From contig JAMPFU010000007.1 of the NCBI GenBank assembly GCA_023664385.1, positions 1 to 64,000 of the forward strand: a stretch of DNA of 64,000 nt, read 5' to 3'. A model generated the notes under the pieces. It had not been told where the DNA came from. It did not search any database and was given only the letters and a program-made list of their open reading frames with translations. Position 1 is the first letter of the stretch; the number at the start of each line of letters is the position of its first letter. Source of the stretch: Clostridium sp. Lineage in GTDB: Bacteria > Bacillota > Clostridia > Lachnospirales > Lachnospiraceae. Positions 23,948-33,675 of the stretch are shown piece after piece. The translations under genes and the position numbers were made by a program.

Positions 23948-24050
23948 GTGGTACCTCTATTCAAAAATTTCCTTATCTGTCATTATACTTGCAAAAACAG
24001 GTACTTGCAATCATTTTTAAGGCATATCCACAGTGTCCTTCATTAAAAAA

Positions 24051-27047
24051 TTATTCTTCCCCATGGTGAAGCTTTGCCTCGCACTCTCTGATATGCTCCT
24101 CATACAGTGCATGATGCCCGAATATTTGAAGCGCCTGCCGATAGCACGCAATCGCCTTTTCATACTCCTGCATGCATCTGTAAATCTCTCCCTTCTCGCA
24201 CCACATTTCATGATTCCCAGCAAAACAGCTTATCCGGGCCCGTTTTGTCTCAATTGCCTTACTGACAGCAGCTAGTGCTTCCTCATACTTCCCTGTGGCA
24301 CGATAAAACTCTGCCAGCTTCGCATTTTTAAAATGTACATCACTGTCGTCAATGCCCTCAAGCTGAACGGCGGCAAGCTCCATATAATGTTGGTATTCAG
24401 GCTTCGTTATATCATCCACCCTGCCGGCGGCAAACAGATACAATGCACTGATAAAAACATCATTTTCCTTGTTAAGCTCCAATGCCTTCTCATACAGTTT
24501 CATCGCTTCCTCGTACATTCCGTGTTCTGCGTAAACCATACCCATGCATCTGTATATATGGCAATCTGTTTTGTCATTCTCAACTGCCATCTCGAAAATC
24601 CTATAGGCGTCCTCTATATATCCTTCATTTCCGTAAAAACAGCAGAGATCTCCGATGCAGGACTGCACAAGCGATGCATTTTTACCGCGTTGCTCCTTGG
24701 ATACACTGTATTTTCTATCCTTATCGCCACTGAAGGAAATATCGCCCATATATTTTTTGGCAAGGTCTGTATACCCCAGCTCACAAATACACTTTTTTAT
24801 CAATTTTACACAATCCTGTAGATTATTCATTCTGACAAGAAGCTCCGCATGATTCAACACATAGGAAAGAGAGTCCTCATCGAAACCAAATTCCTCCTCG
24901 CAGGCTTCATACACCTGTTTTGCGCCCTCATAATCCCCCATACAGGACAAATTCGCCGCCTTCCTACAATACGCGCGTTTTTTATATCCCACATTCCTTG
25001 TCAGCCCGATAATTTTATCATGCAGGGAAACAGCCTCGCCAAACCGTTCAGTAAAATAGTACGCTGACGCAATACTGTTTAACACCCACAGATTTTCAGG
25101 AGCCTCCTTCAAAGCCTCCCCATAATAATATAATGCTTTCTCATACTCCTCCATATCACTAAAATTAGCGCCAATCAGCGTATAAAGGGAAAACCAGTCG
25201 TCCTCCTCCAAATCCGTCTCGTCCGTTCCCCTTTTACTGCACAGTGGAAGCAGCAATTCATTGGACGCATCGTAATTCTCCTCATGTGCCAGCAGCCTTG
25301 CACGGGAAATATCAATCAAATCGCTATTCCCCTTCAATTCATCAAATCGTGCAATCACAGTTTTCATATCATCATAATAGTCAAATTCCCAATAAATTCC
25401 AAGCTCGATGGCATACGGCGCTGAAGCATACGGATAAAGCCCCATCGCATGCTCACATGCATCTATGGCACGACTGTATTCCCCAAGCCTGTCACAGCTT
25501 TTTGCCATATACATATATGCATCATAGTTTTCCTTACGCTCAAGCAGCGTCTCACACGCCAAAATACAGGCATCATAATTTGCACATAAATACTCCAAAC
25601 GGCACATTGCCTCCTGTGCATATGTATAAAAGTCAGATTCATCGGACAGCGCCTCCTCCAAGTATTTTCTTGCATCATCATACTGCTTTGTCCTGATATA
25701 ACAATTCGCAATAAAATAATTTACCCGATCATACCGCAGCTTTTCTTTTATTTCCTTTGCATTGCCGCCCTGTGCTATCGCTACGTCTACATCATCCTTC
25801 CACACAAAAAATTGCTCCAATGCTTTCTCGTACTCCTCTATATATAAGTAATTCCGTCCAAGCAAATCCTGATATTCACATTTTTTATCATCAGTCGGCG
25901 CAAAGGACTCCAATACCTTTATCGCTTCAGGAAATACGTTATTTCTATAATAACACCATGCCAACTGAAATTTCAGCTCGTTATCCTCCGGTTTTTCTGC
26001 AAGCTCCTCCTTCAGCTTTTTGATAAGCGCCTCATTCGCCATTGCCATGCGGTTATATGTTGCTACATCATAGCCGTTATGCTCCAAAAGCTCCACAAAA
26101 ATGGCTTTGGACTTTTCATACTCCCCGATGGCATAATAATAATCTCCCAATCTCACATTTGCATCATAGTTATCCGTCTCTAGCTCATGCGCCATTTTGT
26201 AGTACCTGCCTGCATCATCATACGCCGACCTTGCAAATGCAAAATCACCGCAGGCAAGCATAATATACATCTCATTCTTATAAGCTTCAAGCAATGCCTC
26301 TGCCTGTTCCTGCATTTCTGAAAGCCTTACGGCATACCGTTCTGTCCGCTCTGCCTGACTATCCACACTCTCGTTTATCTTGTGAAGCTCGTGGCGAAGC
26401 TTGCTAATCTCCAAATACGGATGGTAAATTCCAATTTTCTCCATGGATTCAATATACTGCTTTTCTTCTTGGATATCTGCCTTTCTCCGTACCATATCAA
26501 GCCGATAATACATGCGGATAAATTCATCTATATCATCGGTAACAGTATCAAAAAGTCCATAGTTAATAACGTCCTTGTATTTTGCATTATTTAATATATG
26601 CTCAATAAATCCTTCAGGATAAGCTTCTGACAGCTCACTTTTTATTTCATCTATATGAAAGGTTTTCACGATGAGCTGATACACTGTATGCGGAACATAG
26701 CTATGCTCCATCAAAAAGGAGAGGAGCCTATGCATTGACGCATCGGAAGTATCTAACGCAACAAACTCATCCCTGTCAAATATCCTTCTCCACTCCTCCA
26801 CGTCAACTCTTCTCTTGAAATCGGCATAGAGCTTTGCCATATCAGAAACCAAATCATTTTCCACAGGCTGTTCCTTTGCGGGTTCTTCCTCCGTTTCCCG
26901 TAAGGCTTCCTCATATGCGTTTCTAAGCTCCATAAAATTTTCGGCGTCATCCTCCGGATTCACATGAACCAGCCTGCTTCTGTACGCTTCCTTTATGATT
27001 TCCTTATCCTTTGTCTTATCAATTCCGAGAATTTTCCACTTATCCAT
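24051..27047 (-). CDS. Giant TPR protein with degenerate J-domain, 998 aa
   Basis: The start resembles a DnaJ J-domain (helix I W-K-I-L-G-I, helix II I-K-E-A-Y-R-S-R-L, helix III A-E-N-F-M-E-L-R-N-A-Y-E-E-A-L), but the essential His-Pro-Asp loop is replaced by V-N-P-E-D, so it should not stimulate DnaK in the usual way. The rest is a run of more than fifteen tetratricopeptide repeats, a scaffold for protein contacts. No signal or membrane segment. The ATG at 27047 has GGAGG 7 bases upstream; a TTG start four codons earlier is less likely. The partner is unknown. Confidence 0.8.
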   Translation of the reverse strand: MDKWKILGIDKTKDKEIIKEAYRSRLVHVNPEDDAENFMELRNAYEEALRETEEEPAKEQPVENDLVSDMAKLYADFKRRVDVEEWRRIFDRDEFVALDTSDASMHRLLSFLMEHSYVPHTVYQLIVKTFHIDEIKSELSEAYPEGFIEHILNNAKYKDVINYGLFDTVTDDIDEFIRMYYRLDMVRRKADIQEEKQYIESMEKIGIYHPYLEISKLRHELHKINESVDSQAERTERYAVRLSEMQEQAEALLEAYKNEMYIMLACGDFAFARSAYDDAGRYYKMAHELETDNYDANVRLGDYYYAIGEYEKSKAIFVELLEHNGYDVATYNRMAMANEALIKKLKEELAEKPEDNELKFQLAWCYYRNNVFPEAIKVLESFAPTDDKKCEYQDLLGRNYLYIEEYEKALEQFFVWKDDVDVAIAQGGNAKEIKEKLRYDRVNYFIANCYIRTKQYDDARKYLEEALSDESDFYTYAQEAMCRLEYLCANYDACILACETLLERKENYDAYMYMAKSCDRLGEYSRAIDACEHAMGLYPYASAPYAIELGIYWEFDYYDDMKTVIARFDELKGNSDLIDISRARLLAHEENYDASNELLLPLCSKRGTDETDLEEDDWFSLYTLIGANFSDMEEYEKALYYYGEALKEAPENLWVLNSIASAYYFTERFGEAVSLHDKIIGLTRNVGYKKRAYCRKAANLSCMGDYEGAKQVYEACEEEFGFDEDSLSYVLNHAELLVRMNNLQDCVKLIKKCICELGYTDLAKKYMGDISFSGDKDRKYSVSKEQRGKNASLVQSCIGDLCCFYGNEGYIEDAYRIFEMAVENDKTDCHIYRCMGMVYAEHGMYEEAMKLYEKALELNKENDVFISALYLFAAGRVDDITKPEYQHYMELAAVQLEGIDDSDVHFKNAKLAEFYRATGKYEEALAAVSKAIETKRARISCFAGNHEMWCEKGEIYRCMQEYEKAIACYRQALQIFGHHALYEEHIRECEAKLHHGEE

Positions 27048-27191
27048 TGCTTCCTCCAAATTTTACAATGCTGTTTACAGCAGCCAAAGCACTAAGCACG
27101 ATGCCCTATGGCTAATTTTCTTCATAGAGAAATTATACTGTATTCAGGCATAAAGTTCCATAAAAATATAGGGAAAATCAATAATAAAACT

Positions 27192-27226
27192 GGGGCTGCC
27201 GCAGTAAGGATTTAGGCGACAGCCCC
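27192..27226 (-). terminator. Terminator after iscU
   Basis: GGGGCTG (27192-27198) pairs with CAGCCCC (27220-27226). On the minus strand it is followed by AGTTTTATTATT. It lies about 30 bases beyond the iscU stop. Confidence 0.7.
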
Positions 27227-27256
27227 TTCAAATATCAATTATAATCAGTGAAAGAT

Positions 27257-27721
27257 TTAAGCTTCCTCTCCCATTGCATAAAATTCTTCCGTCTCGTCAA
27301 TGTCCTTTACGGGAGGCTTTAAGCCTTCTATCTTAATATTATTTTTCTCAGCATAATCCCAAAGTGCGGCATGTATTGCCTCCTCCGCAAGCAGGGAGCA
27401 GTGAACCTTTACAGGCGGAAGTCCACCTAATGCCTCCATAACCGCCTTATTAGTAACCTCAAGCGCCTCCTGTATGGTCTTGCCCTTTACAAGCTCAGTT
27501 GCCATGCTACTTGTGGCAACAGCAGCTCCGCAGCCAAAGGTCTTAAACTTCGCCTCGGTTATTATGCCGTTTTCATCCACGTCAATATACATTCTCATGA
27601 TGTCTCCGCATTTTGCATTTCCCACTGTGCCTACGCCACTTGGGTTTTCTATTTCTCCAACATTTCTTGGATTTGTAAAATGATCCATGACCTTTTCGCT
27701 ATATTCAGTAACCTGACTCAT
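27257..27721 (-). CDS. iscU: Fe-S cluster assembly scaffold (NifU N-domain/IscU type)
   Basis: Receives sulfur from the desulfurase and assembles Fe-S clusters. The 154 residues contain the three cluster Cys of the family: K-C-G-D near residue 37, F-G-C-G-A-A near 62, and V-H-C-S-L-L near 107, with the H-F-x-N-P-R-N-V-G opening. It follows iscS by 16 bases. Only the scaffold domain is present, with no ferredoxin or NFU part. Confidence 0.93.
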   Translation of the reverse strand: MSQVTEYSEKVMDHFTNPRNVGEIENPSGVGTVGNAKCGDIMRMYIDVDENGIITEAKFKTFGCGAAVATSSMATELVKGKTIQEALEVTNKAVMEALGGLPPVKVHCSLLAEEAIHAALWDYAEKNNIKIEGLKPPVKDIDETEEFYAMGEEA

Positions 27722-27737
27722 CTTTTCGTACCTCCAT

Positions 27738-28922
27738 TTAGTTCTTATTTGACTTTACAAAATCTTCATATAAAGGCGACATGCTTCTAAGCCGTTCCAC
27801 TATTTCCTTAAGCCTGTCAACAACAAAATCCATTTCTTCCTTTGTGTTTTCATCTGAAAGGGTAAGTCTAAGCGACCCATGGGCTATCTCATGCGGCAGT
27901 CCGATTGCAAGAAGCACATGTGACGGATCCAGCGAACCCGACGTACATGCCGAGCCGCTTGAGCCGCAAATTCCGTTTCTGTCAAGCATAATCAGCAGCG
28001 ACTCTCCCTCAATAAACCGAAAGCTAAAGTTTGCGTTGTTTGAAAGCCGTTCGGTTCTATGTCCGTTCACCTTTGTGTAAGGTATTTCATTTTCCACCCT
28101 GCTTATAAGATAATCCCGAAGCTTCGTCTCATAAGCCATACGCTCCTTCATTTTTCTTTCTGCAAGCTCTGTAGCCTTTGCAAAGCCTATTATACCAGGC
28201 GTATTGTGCGTACCTGCCCTCCTGTTTTTTTCCTGTGCACCGCCATGAATCAGCGGGGCTATTTTTACATTTTTTCTAATATACATGATGCCTATTCCCT
28301 TTGGACCATTAAGCTTATGTCCGCTTGCGGAAAGTATATCAATATTCATTTCATCAACATTGATAGGCACATGTCCGTATGCTTGTACTGCATCCGTGTG
28401 AAAAAGCACGCCGTGCTTTTTTGCTATCCCGCCTATTTCCTTGACAGGCTCTATCGTACCGATTTCATTGTTTGCAAACATAATGGATATCAGTATTGTC
28501 TCGGGCTTTATCGCAGCCTCAAGCTCATCTAACTTAACAACTCCATTTTCGTCCACGTCAACATATGTTATTTCATATCCATTTTTCTCAAGAAATTCAC
28601 AAGTGTGTAAAATCGCATGATGCTCTATCTTCGACGTAATGATATGGTTTCCCTTTGCCTTATTTGCCAAAGCAACACCCTTAATTGCCCAATTATCAGA
28701 CTCGCTTCCACCGCCTGTAAAATATATTTCTTCAGCTCCTGCACCTATGAAATCCGCAACTGTTTTTCGTGCCCTGTCAACCGCATTATTTATCTCGCCT
28801 GCAAATGTATATACACTGGCAGGATTTCCGTAGCTCTCCTCAAAATACGGATGCATAGCCTCATATACTTCCTTATCCACCTTCGTTGTAGCGGCATTAT
28901 CTAAATATATAAATTCTTTCAT
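27738..28922 (-). CDS. iscS: Cysteine desulfurase (NifS/IscS)
   Basis: PLP enzyme that takes sulfur from cysteine for the IscU scaffold. The 394-residue chain begins MKEFIYLDNAATTKV. It carries the PLP Lys in S-A-S-G-H-K-L-N-G-P-K-G and the mobile sulfur-carrying Cys in S-G-S-A-C-T-S-G. The start at 28922 lies 8 bases after AGGAGG; an upstream in-frame extension is not family-like. It sits with iscU as a minimal NIF-type pair, with no IscR regulator here. Confidence 0.95.
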   Translation of the reverse strand: MKEFIYLDNAATTKVDKEVYEAMHPYFEESYGNPASVYTFAGEINNAVDRARKTVADFIGAGAEEIYFTGGGSESDNWAIKGVALANKAKGNHIITSKIEHHAILHTCEFLEKNGYEITYVDVDENGVVKLDELEAAIKPETILISIMFANNEIGTIEPVKEIGGIAKKHGVLFHTDAVQAYGHVPINVDEMNIDILSASGHKLNGPKGIGIMYIRKNVKIAPLIHGGAQEKNRRAGTHNTPGIIGFAKATELAERKMKERMAYETKLRDYLISRVENEIPYTKVNGHRTERLSNNANFSFRFIEGESLLIMLDRNGICGSSGSACTSGSLDPSHVLLAIGLPHEIAHGSLRLTLSDENTKEEMDFVVDRLKEIVERLRSMSPLYEDFVKSNKN

Positions 28923-29046
28923 CCATGCTTCCTCCTGTACAACAATATAGTATACCAATCTAATAATTGTAGTATAAGCCACGTATTTCCTTATGTCAAC
29001 GAATATGGGCAATTACAAATTGATAGAATTTCTCAATAAGAAAGCA

Positions 29047-29583
29047 CTAATAATTTTCTGCCTTAATTTCAAAATATCCCTGTGAATGCTTACATACAGG
29101 ACAAATACCGGGAGCCTCCAGACCAACTACAATATGTCCACAATTTCTGCACTCCCAAATCTTAACCTCACTTCTTGCAAATACCTGTGCCATTTCGATG
29201 TTGTTTATAAGAGCACGGTAACGCTCCTCATGATGCTTTTCAATTGCTGCAACCATCCTGAACATATGCGCAAGCTCCTTAAATCCTTCCTCCTCCGCAG
29301 TCTTTGCGAAGCCGTCATACATATCTGTCCACTCGTAATTTTCTCCCTCAGCAGCAGACTCAAGGTTTGCCTTTGTATCGCTTATTCCGTCAAGCTCCTT
29401 AAACCAAAGCTTGGCATGCTCCCTCTCATTTTCTGCCGTTTCAAGGAATATTTCAGCCATCTGCTCATAACCTTCCTTTTGTGCCACTGCGGCAAAATAA
29501 GTATATTTACATCTTGCCTGTGACTCCCCTGCAAATGCAGCCTTTAAATTTTCATACGTTTTCGTTCCATCATATTTACTCAT
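29047..29583 (-). CDS. rbr: Rubrerythrin
   Basis: Di-iron peroxidase protecting anaerobes from hydrogen peroxide. The first 135 residues are the ferritin-like bundle with the Glu/His ligands ([27 protein letters not shown]). The C-terminal 35 residues are a rubredoxin-type iron site (C-R-N-C-G, C-P-V-C-K). Length matches the family. Confidence 0.95.
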   Translation of the reverse strand: MSKYDGTKTYENLKAAFAGESQARCKYTYFAAVAQKEGYEQMAEIFLETAENEREHAKLWFKELDGISDTKANLESAAEGENYEWTDMYDGFAKTAEEEGFKELAHMFRMVAAIEKHHEERYRALINNIEMAQVFARSEVKIWECRNCGHIVVGLEAPGICPVCKHSQGYFEIKAENY

Positions 29584-29652
29584 AAAAAAGTTCCCCCTTT
29601 AATGTTATTACTTCCCAGTAAATATTCCCATTAAAAAAAGAACATATACAAA

Positions 29653-29764
29653 AAGAGGCTTTCGCAGCAAGGATATTTATATCATAGTAACAAAAAACGC
29701 TTTCGCTCGTCTTCAAACGATTTTTTATATTATGAAATAAATACGCTTCGTGCGTCAGCCTCCA
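29653..29764. repeat. Imperfect 110-base palindrome
   Basis: The outer arms GAGGCT (29655-29660) and AGCCTC (29757-29762) continue inward through mismatched but matching blocks (TATTTAT, CATA-G/A-TA, AAAAAACG/CGATTTTTT). The whole can fold as one long hairpin upstream of rubrerythrin. It probably ends the coiled-coil gene at 29779, or is a repeat element. Confidence 0.5.
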
Positions 29765-29778
29765 AAAAATCAATATAA

Positions 29779-30102
29779 CTACGCTGTATGTACTGTTTTA
29801 TCCGCTTTATGCATATCTAATATTGCATGCACCCTTTCCACTTCATCAAGAATCATGCAATCCATAGTTTTTAGCTCTTTTACTGATTTGTTCAGCTTGT
29901 TATTTAGCTTCTTGTAATCTCTCTTGAGTACACAGACATCCTCCTTCAAGCCGCTCACATCTTCTTTCAGTACACGGACATCCTCCTTCAAGCCGCTCAC
30001 ATCTTCTTTCAAGCCACGAACATCCTCCTTCAAGCCGCTTATATCATTTTCCATGGATCCAAATTTTACCAAAAGCAAATCCAATTTTTCACTGTCTGTC
30101 AT
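29779..30102 (-). CDS. Heptad-repeat coiled-coil protein, 107 aa
   Basis: Residues about 15-60 are near-perfect heptads (L-K-E-D-V-S-G, L-K-E-D-V-R-V and so on), encoded by 21-base DNA repeats, so the protein should form a long parallel coiled coil. A helical tail follows (NNKLNKSVKELKTMDCMILD). No catalytic residue, signal or membrane segment. Related small coiled-coil proteins are common in Clostridia, without known function. Its promoter is near consensus and carries a palindrome at the start of the transcript, so it looks tightly repressed until induced. Confidence 0.75.
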   Translation of the reverse strand: MTDSEKLDLLLVKFGSMENDISGLKEDVRGLKEDVSGLKEDVRVLKEDVSGLKEDVCVLKRDYKKLNNKLNKSVKELKTMDCMILDEVERVHAILDMHKADKTVHTA

Positions 30103-30173
30103 AATATCCCCTCCTCTTGTCTGAATATCCCCACTACATGATTGTATTAATATTTTAAATGTATCATCACGTC

Positions 30174-30226
30174 GTTCAATCTGAACGTGTTGTATCTACT
30201 ATAAAGTATTTAGTAGCATATGTCAA
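30174..30226 (-). promoter_or_regulatory. Sigma-A promoter with palindromic operator
   Basis: On the minus strand TTGACA (30221-30226) and TATAGT (30198-30203) are 17 bases apart. GTTCA-ATC-TGAAC at 30174-30186, extended by CG on both sides, lies just downstream of the expected transcription start, where a bound repressor would block initiation. Confidence 0.65.
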
Positions 30227-30295
30227 TAAATATAAAAAAATATTCTGTCTAAGCTACCACATTAAAAATACTCATATCATAAAATGGCGATCCCT

Positions 30296-32188
30296 TTATC
30301 CAAGCATGGCAAACAGCAAATATATTATTGTGGCAAGAAATGCCGTTGCAAACATGATAAGCCCAAAAGAAACGGACCTTGCAAGCAGATTTCCCGTCGC
30401 CATAAATTCATGAAACTTTATATGCTTCTTACGGGGCTTTTGCACAGTGCTGTTATCCTTTAGTATTGTTTTCCTGATTAAGTACACTGGTCCTTCTATG
30501 CACCAATCACATATCCGCATAAAAAATGTACATATGGTCGGCAGTATTCCAAAGAGTATCGGCTTATAAAGCATTTTCTCAAGTGAAAACCATGCAGGAA
30601 TAATTCTTTTCCTTACATTTCTGGCAATTGCAACATAAAGGAACACTCCAATCGCAAGTGATATTCCTGCCCCTTTCAAATTGTCCCATGAAAAATATGC
30701 AAAATCCTTAAGCGACGCAGCCCCAAAAAATGACATTCCCTCATTTCCAAGCTTTTCAAGCGCAACATGAGGTACAGCACCGCATACAACCACAAACACT
30801 GCCAAAAGTCCAAGCATGATATATACGAATACCGACAGCTTGCCAGTCGCTTTATCTCCATCTGCTTTCTCATCATTTGGTTTTAGTTCATTATCAGCTT
30901 TTACAACTTCCACTACAATCTTTGCATCCCTGTCATCCTGCTTCGGTTTACACCAAAAGACAGGAATATATATCTTGAGCATATAGGCAAACGTACAGCC
31001 TCCACCAATCAAAAACAGTATCTCAAGCGTTCTCACAAAGGAGGCTGAGCCTTGTGCCATTCCTGACTGAATAAGCGTAAGATATTCTAAAATTCCCTCA
31101 TGTATCAATGTCTTGCTCACATATCCCGACAAGAAAGGAACGCCTGATATGCCGAGAACCGCTATTGTAAACACAATTTTCAAAAATATTTTATCGTACC
31201 CCCAGCCCTTAATCTTGTTGATGTCAAGATTTCTTCCACATTCCATTGAAATAATACCTATAATGATAAAGAATATCATCTTATATACGGAATGATTTAT
31301 CATATGGAGAAATACGCCTTCCGGTGCAAGTGCATTGCAATCCACACCTGACACGGAACCTCCAAGTATACAAAAAACCCCTAATGCCACAATGATATAC
31401 CCAATCTGCGACATGGAGGAATAAGCAATCACCTTTTTTGCATCAACAGAAAGCATAGCCCAAAGACCGCCCACAAGCATAGTGATAATACCTAAAACAA
31501 GTATCATCATTCCCCACTCGTATAAGCCTCTCATAATGCCTGCACAAACTACAATCATGCCGATGATACCGGTTTTTGAAAGCACGGCAGAAAGAAGTGC
31601 CGCAGCAGGCGCAGGCGCCGCAGTATAGGATGGCGCAAGCCACGTGTGAAGCGGAAACATGCCTGCCTTTGCCGCATAACCGAATATGATAAGAAGACAC
31701 GGCACAAAAAGCTTAAATTTATCATCATGGCCCATTGTCATTCCAAGTTTATAAAGCTCATCATAATAAAGGGTTCCTGTATGCCTTGCCAAAAGCAGTA
31801 TTCCCGTCAGTGTTGCAAGTCCCCCAAGCACAGCATATGTAAGATAGGAGGCGGCAGCCCGCATATCCTTTGCAGTGCCGAAATGCGCAACCCACGGATA
31901 TGAGCCAAGTGACATAACCTCAAAAAATATAAATGCAGAAAGCATATCATTGCTCAAAACCATGCCAAGGGCAGCCACAAGCACAAGCACACTAAAAAAC
32001 ACAAAGCCTGACGCCCCGCCGTCCTCCTTGCCGGTTATCTCATCGGTATAGCCTTTCTTAAAATAATCCTTAGAAAATTCCATTGCGATAATCCACATTA
32101 TAATTGTAAGTGAGCAAAATATTATTCTGAAGCCGTCAAGCTTAAAGGAAATTCCCATTCCGAAAAGTCCATCTATAACCAATTTCAT
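30296..32188 (-). CDS. Proton/sodium-translocating antiporter-like subunit (NuoL/HyfB type), 630 aa
   Basis: Polytopic membrane protein of the complex I / Mrp antiporter superfamily. The ion-path residues are present: Glu in F-I-F-F-E-V-M-S-L, Lys in A-A-K-A-G-M-F-P-L-H-T-W-L, Lys in L-S-K-T-G-I-I-G, and His in H-M-I-N-H-S-V-Y-K. It is the largest and last gene of the ten-gene operon. A charged insert near residues 420-450 (rich in Asp, Lys, Glu) precedes the last helices. Confidence 0.88.
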   Translation of the reverse strand: MKLVIDGLFGMGISFKLDGFRIIFCSLTIIMWIIAMEFSKDYFKKGYTDEITGKEDGGASGFVFFSVLVLVAALGMVLSNDMLSAFIFFEVMSLGSYPWVAHFGTAKDMRAAASYLTYAVLGGLATLTGILLLARHTGTLYYDELYKLGMTMGHDDKFKLFVPCLLIIFGYAAKAGMFPLHTWLAPSYTAAPAPAAALLSAVLSKTGIIGMIVVCAGIMRGLYEWGMMILVLGIITMLVGGLWAMLSVDAKKVIAYSSMSQIGYIIVALGVFCILGGSVSGVDCNALAPEGVFLHMINHSVYKMIFFIIIGIISMECGRNLDINKIKGWGYDKIFLKIVFTIAVLGISGVPFLSGYVSKTLIHEGILEYLTLIQSGMAQGSASFVRTLEILFLIGGGCTFAYMLKIYIPVFWCKPKQDDRDAKIVVEVVKADNELKPNDEKADGDKATGKLSVFVYIMLGLLAVFVVVCGAVPHVALEKLGNEGMSFFGAASLKDFAYFSWDNLKGAGISLAIGVFLYVAIARNVRKRIIPAWFSLEKMLYKPILFGILPTICTFFMRICDWCIEGPVYLIRKTILKDNSTVQKPRKKHIKFHEFMATGNLLARSVSFGLIMFATAFLATIIYLLFAMLG

Positions 32189-32199
32189 TCAGATACCTC

Positions 32200-33663
32200 C
32201 TATAATCCCTGCGCCATCTGCTGTAAAAAGTCCGTAATCGGCTCTGCAAAAAAGCTCAAAGCCACAACCACAGCAGTGATTACCGCAAAAGGAAGCTTCA
32301 TTCTAATACCTGTACTTTTTACATTCTCAAATGTATCAACCGCTTCCCCGTCGTAAACAAATGCCCGTATGGCAATTGACAAAACATACATTGCCGTAAG
32401 AAGTCCCGATATAAGCAAAATCACTGCACCTGCATATGCAAAGCCTTCCTCTAAAACAGCAGCCTTTATCAGGCTCCATTTACTGATAAAGCCAAAAAGC
32501 GGCGGCACTCCCGTTATTGCAAGGGCGCATATTGTAAAGCATACCATGGTAAACGGCATAGCCCGACCTATTCCTGCCATTTCATAAACATACTGCTTTC
32601 CCGACTTTACCATGATTGCTCCTACACAGGCAAACAGCACTATTTTTATAAATGCATGGGCTATCATGTGGGTCATGCCTCCCACAAGTCCCTGCTCACT
32701 CATAAGGGTAAATCCAAACACAATGTAAGACAGATTGCTCACTGTTGAATAGGCGAGCCTCCTCTTAATATGCTGCTCCTTAAATGCCATGCAGGAGCCG
32801 AACAATATCGTTATTAATGAAGCTGACATAACAAGATACTGTACCCATGTTCCCTTTAAAATTTCAGTTCCATAGCTGAAATAAGTAATTCTTCCAATGG
32901 CAAATGCGCCTGATTTAACAACTGCAACCGCATGAAGGAGCGCCGTTACCGGAGTCGGTGCGACAGACGCCTTTGGAAGCCATCCGTGAAACGGAAATAC
33001 TGCCGCCTTAACTCCAAAGCCAAAGAAGGCAAAGGCATACCATACCCTCATAAGCTGCTCCTTATCCTTCGGCAGATTGCGAAGCACACCGCCCCACATA
33101 AATGATGAGGTTTCCCCATAGTTCAGTATAAACATAAGGCTTATAAATCCAAAGCTCGCCCCTGCTATGGAATAAACCATGTATCTTCTCGCCGCCCTGA
33201 TAGACTCCTTATTCATCTCATGCATTACAAGCGGCAGGGTAACAAGCGTAAGCATTTCATAAAATAAATACATTGTCTCTATATTTCCTGCAAATGCAAT
33301 GCCGATTGTAATTCCGTACGTCATTGTATAAAAGGCAAAAAAGGAATTTTTACGTGGTTCCTCCTCCATATATTCAAAGGCATAAAGGCTTGCAAAAGGC
33401 CACAGAAAGGATACGATACCCGCAAACACGGCAGCCATTTTGTCAATATGAAATTCTATTGTCAGTTCATTTGTAAGACGGAACAATATATAGGTTCCCT
33501 CAGGCGGTGCAAAAAGAAGCAGGAAAACAACGATTGTATTTATCATAACACCTGTCTCAATATATATGTTTCTCCTTCTGTCGCTGTCAAAATGAAATAC
33601 AAAAGCCAAAAGACCTACGAGCATCGGAAACAATACCGGAAAATAAATTAATATGTCTGGCAT
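32200..33663 (-). CDS. Antiporter-like subunit (MrpD/NuoM/N type), 487 aa
   Basis: Second from the end of four consecutive NuoL/M/N-like subunits. About 14 membrane segments. Conserved Glu in M-Y-L-F-Y-E-M-L-T, Lys in G-V-K-A-A-V-F-P-F-H-G-W-L-P and Lys in V-V-K-S-G-A-F-A-I are all retained, so it should conduct protons or sodium. It lies 11 bases after the preceding subunit gene. Confidence 0.9.
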   Translation of the reverse strand: MPDILIYFPVLFPMLVGLLAFVFHFDSDRRRNIYIETGVMINTIVVFLLLFAPPEGTYILFRLTNELTIEFHIDKMAAVFAGIVSFLWPFASLYAFEYMEEEPRKNSFFAFYTMTYGITIGIAFAGNIETMYLFYEMLTLVTLPLVMHEMNKESIRAARRYMVYSIAGASFGFISLMFILNYGETSSFMWGGVLRNLPKDKEQLMRVWYAFAFFGFGVKAAVFPFHGWLPKASVAPTPVTALLHAVAVVKSGAFAIGRITYFSYGTEILKGTWVQYLVMSASLITILFGSCMAFKEQHIKRRLAYSTVSNLSYIVFGFTLMSEQGLVGGMTHMIAHAFIKIVLFACVGAIMVKSGKQYVYEMAGIGRAMPFTMVCFTICALAITGVPPLFGFISKWSLIKAAVLEEGFAYAGAVILLISGLLTAMYVLSIAIRAFVYDGEAVDTFENVKSTGIRMKLPFAVITAVVVALSFFAEPITDFLQQMAQGL

Positions 33664-33675
33664 AATCCCACCACC

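Noticed and set aside
23948-24050. NiCo riboswitch before larB
   Set aside because: The 103-base leader lacks the paired guanine-rich junction strands expected; only AT-rich sequence is present.
29924-30060. 21-base tandem repeats, possible CRISPR array
   Set aside because: The repeats are contiguous, without spacers, and code for coiled-coil heptads in frame.
30174-30186. Possible LexA box
   Set aside because: Firmicute LexA boxes are CGAAC-N4-GTTCG; this palindrome is CGTTC-N5-GAACG, with the half-sites the other way round.
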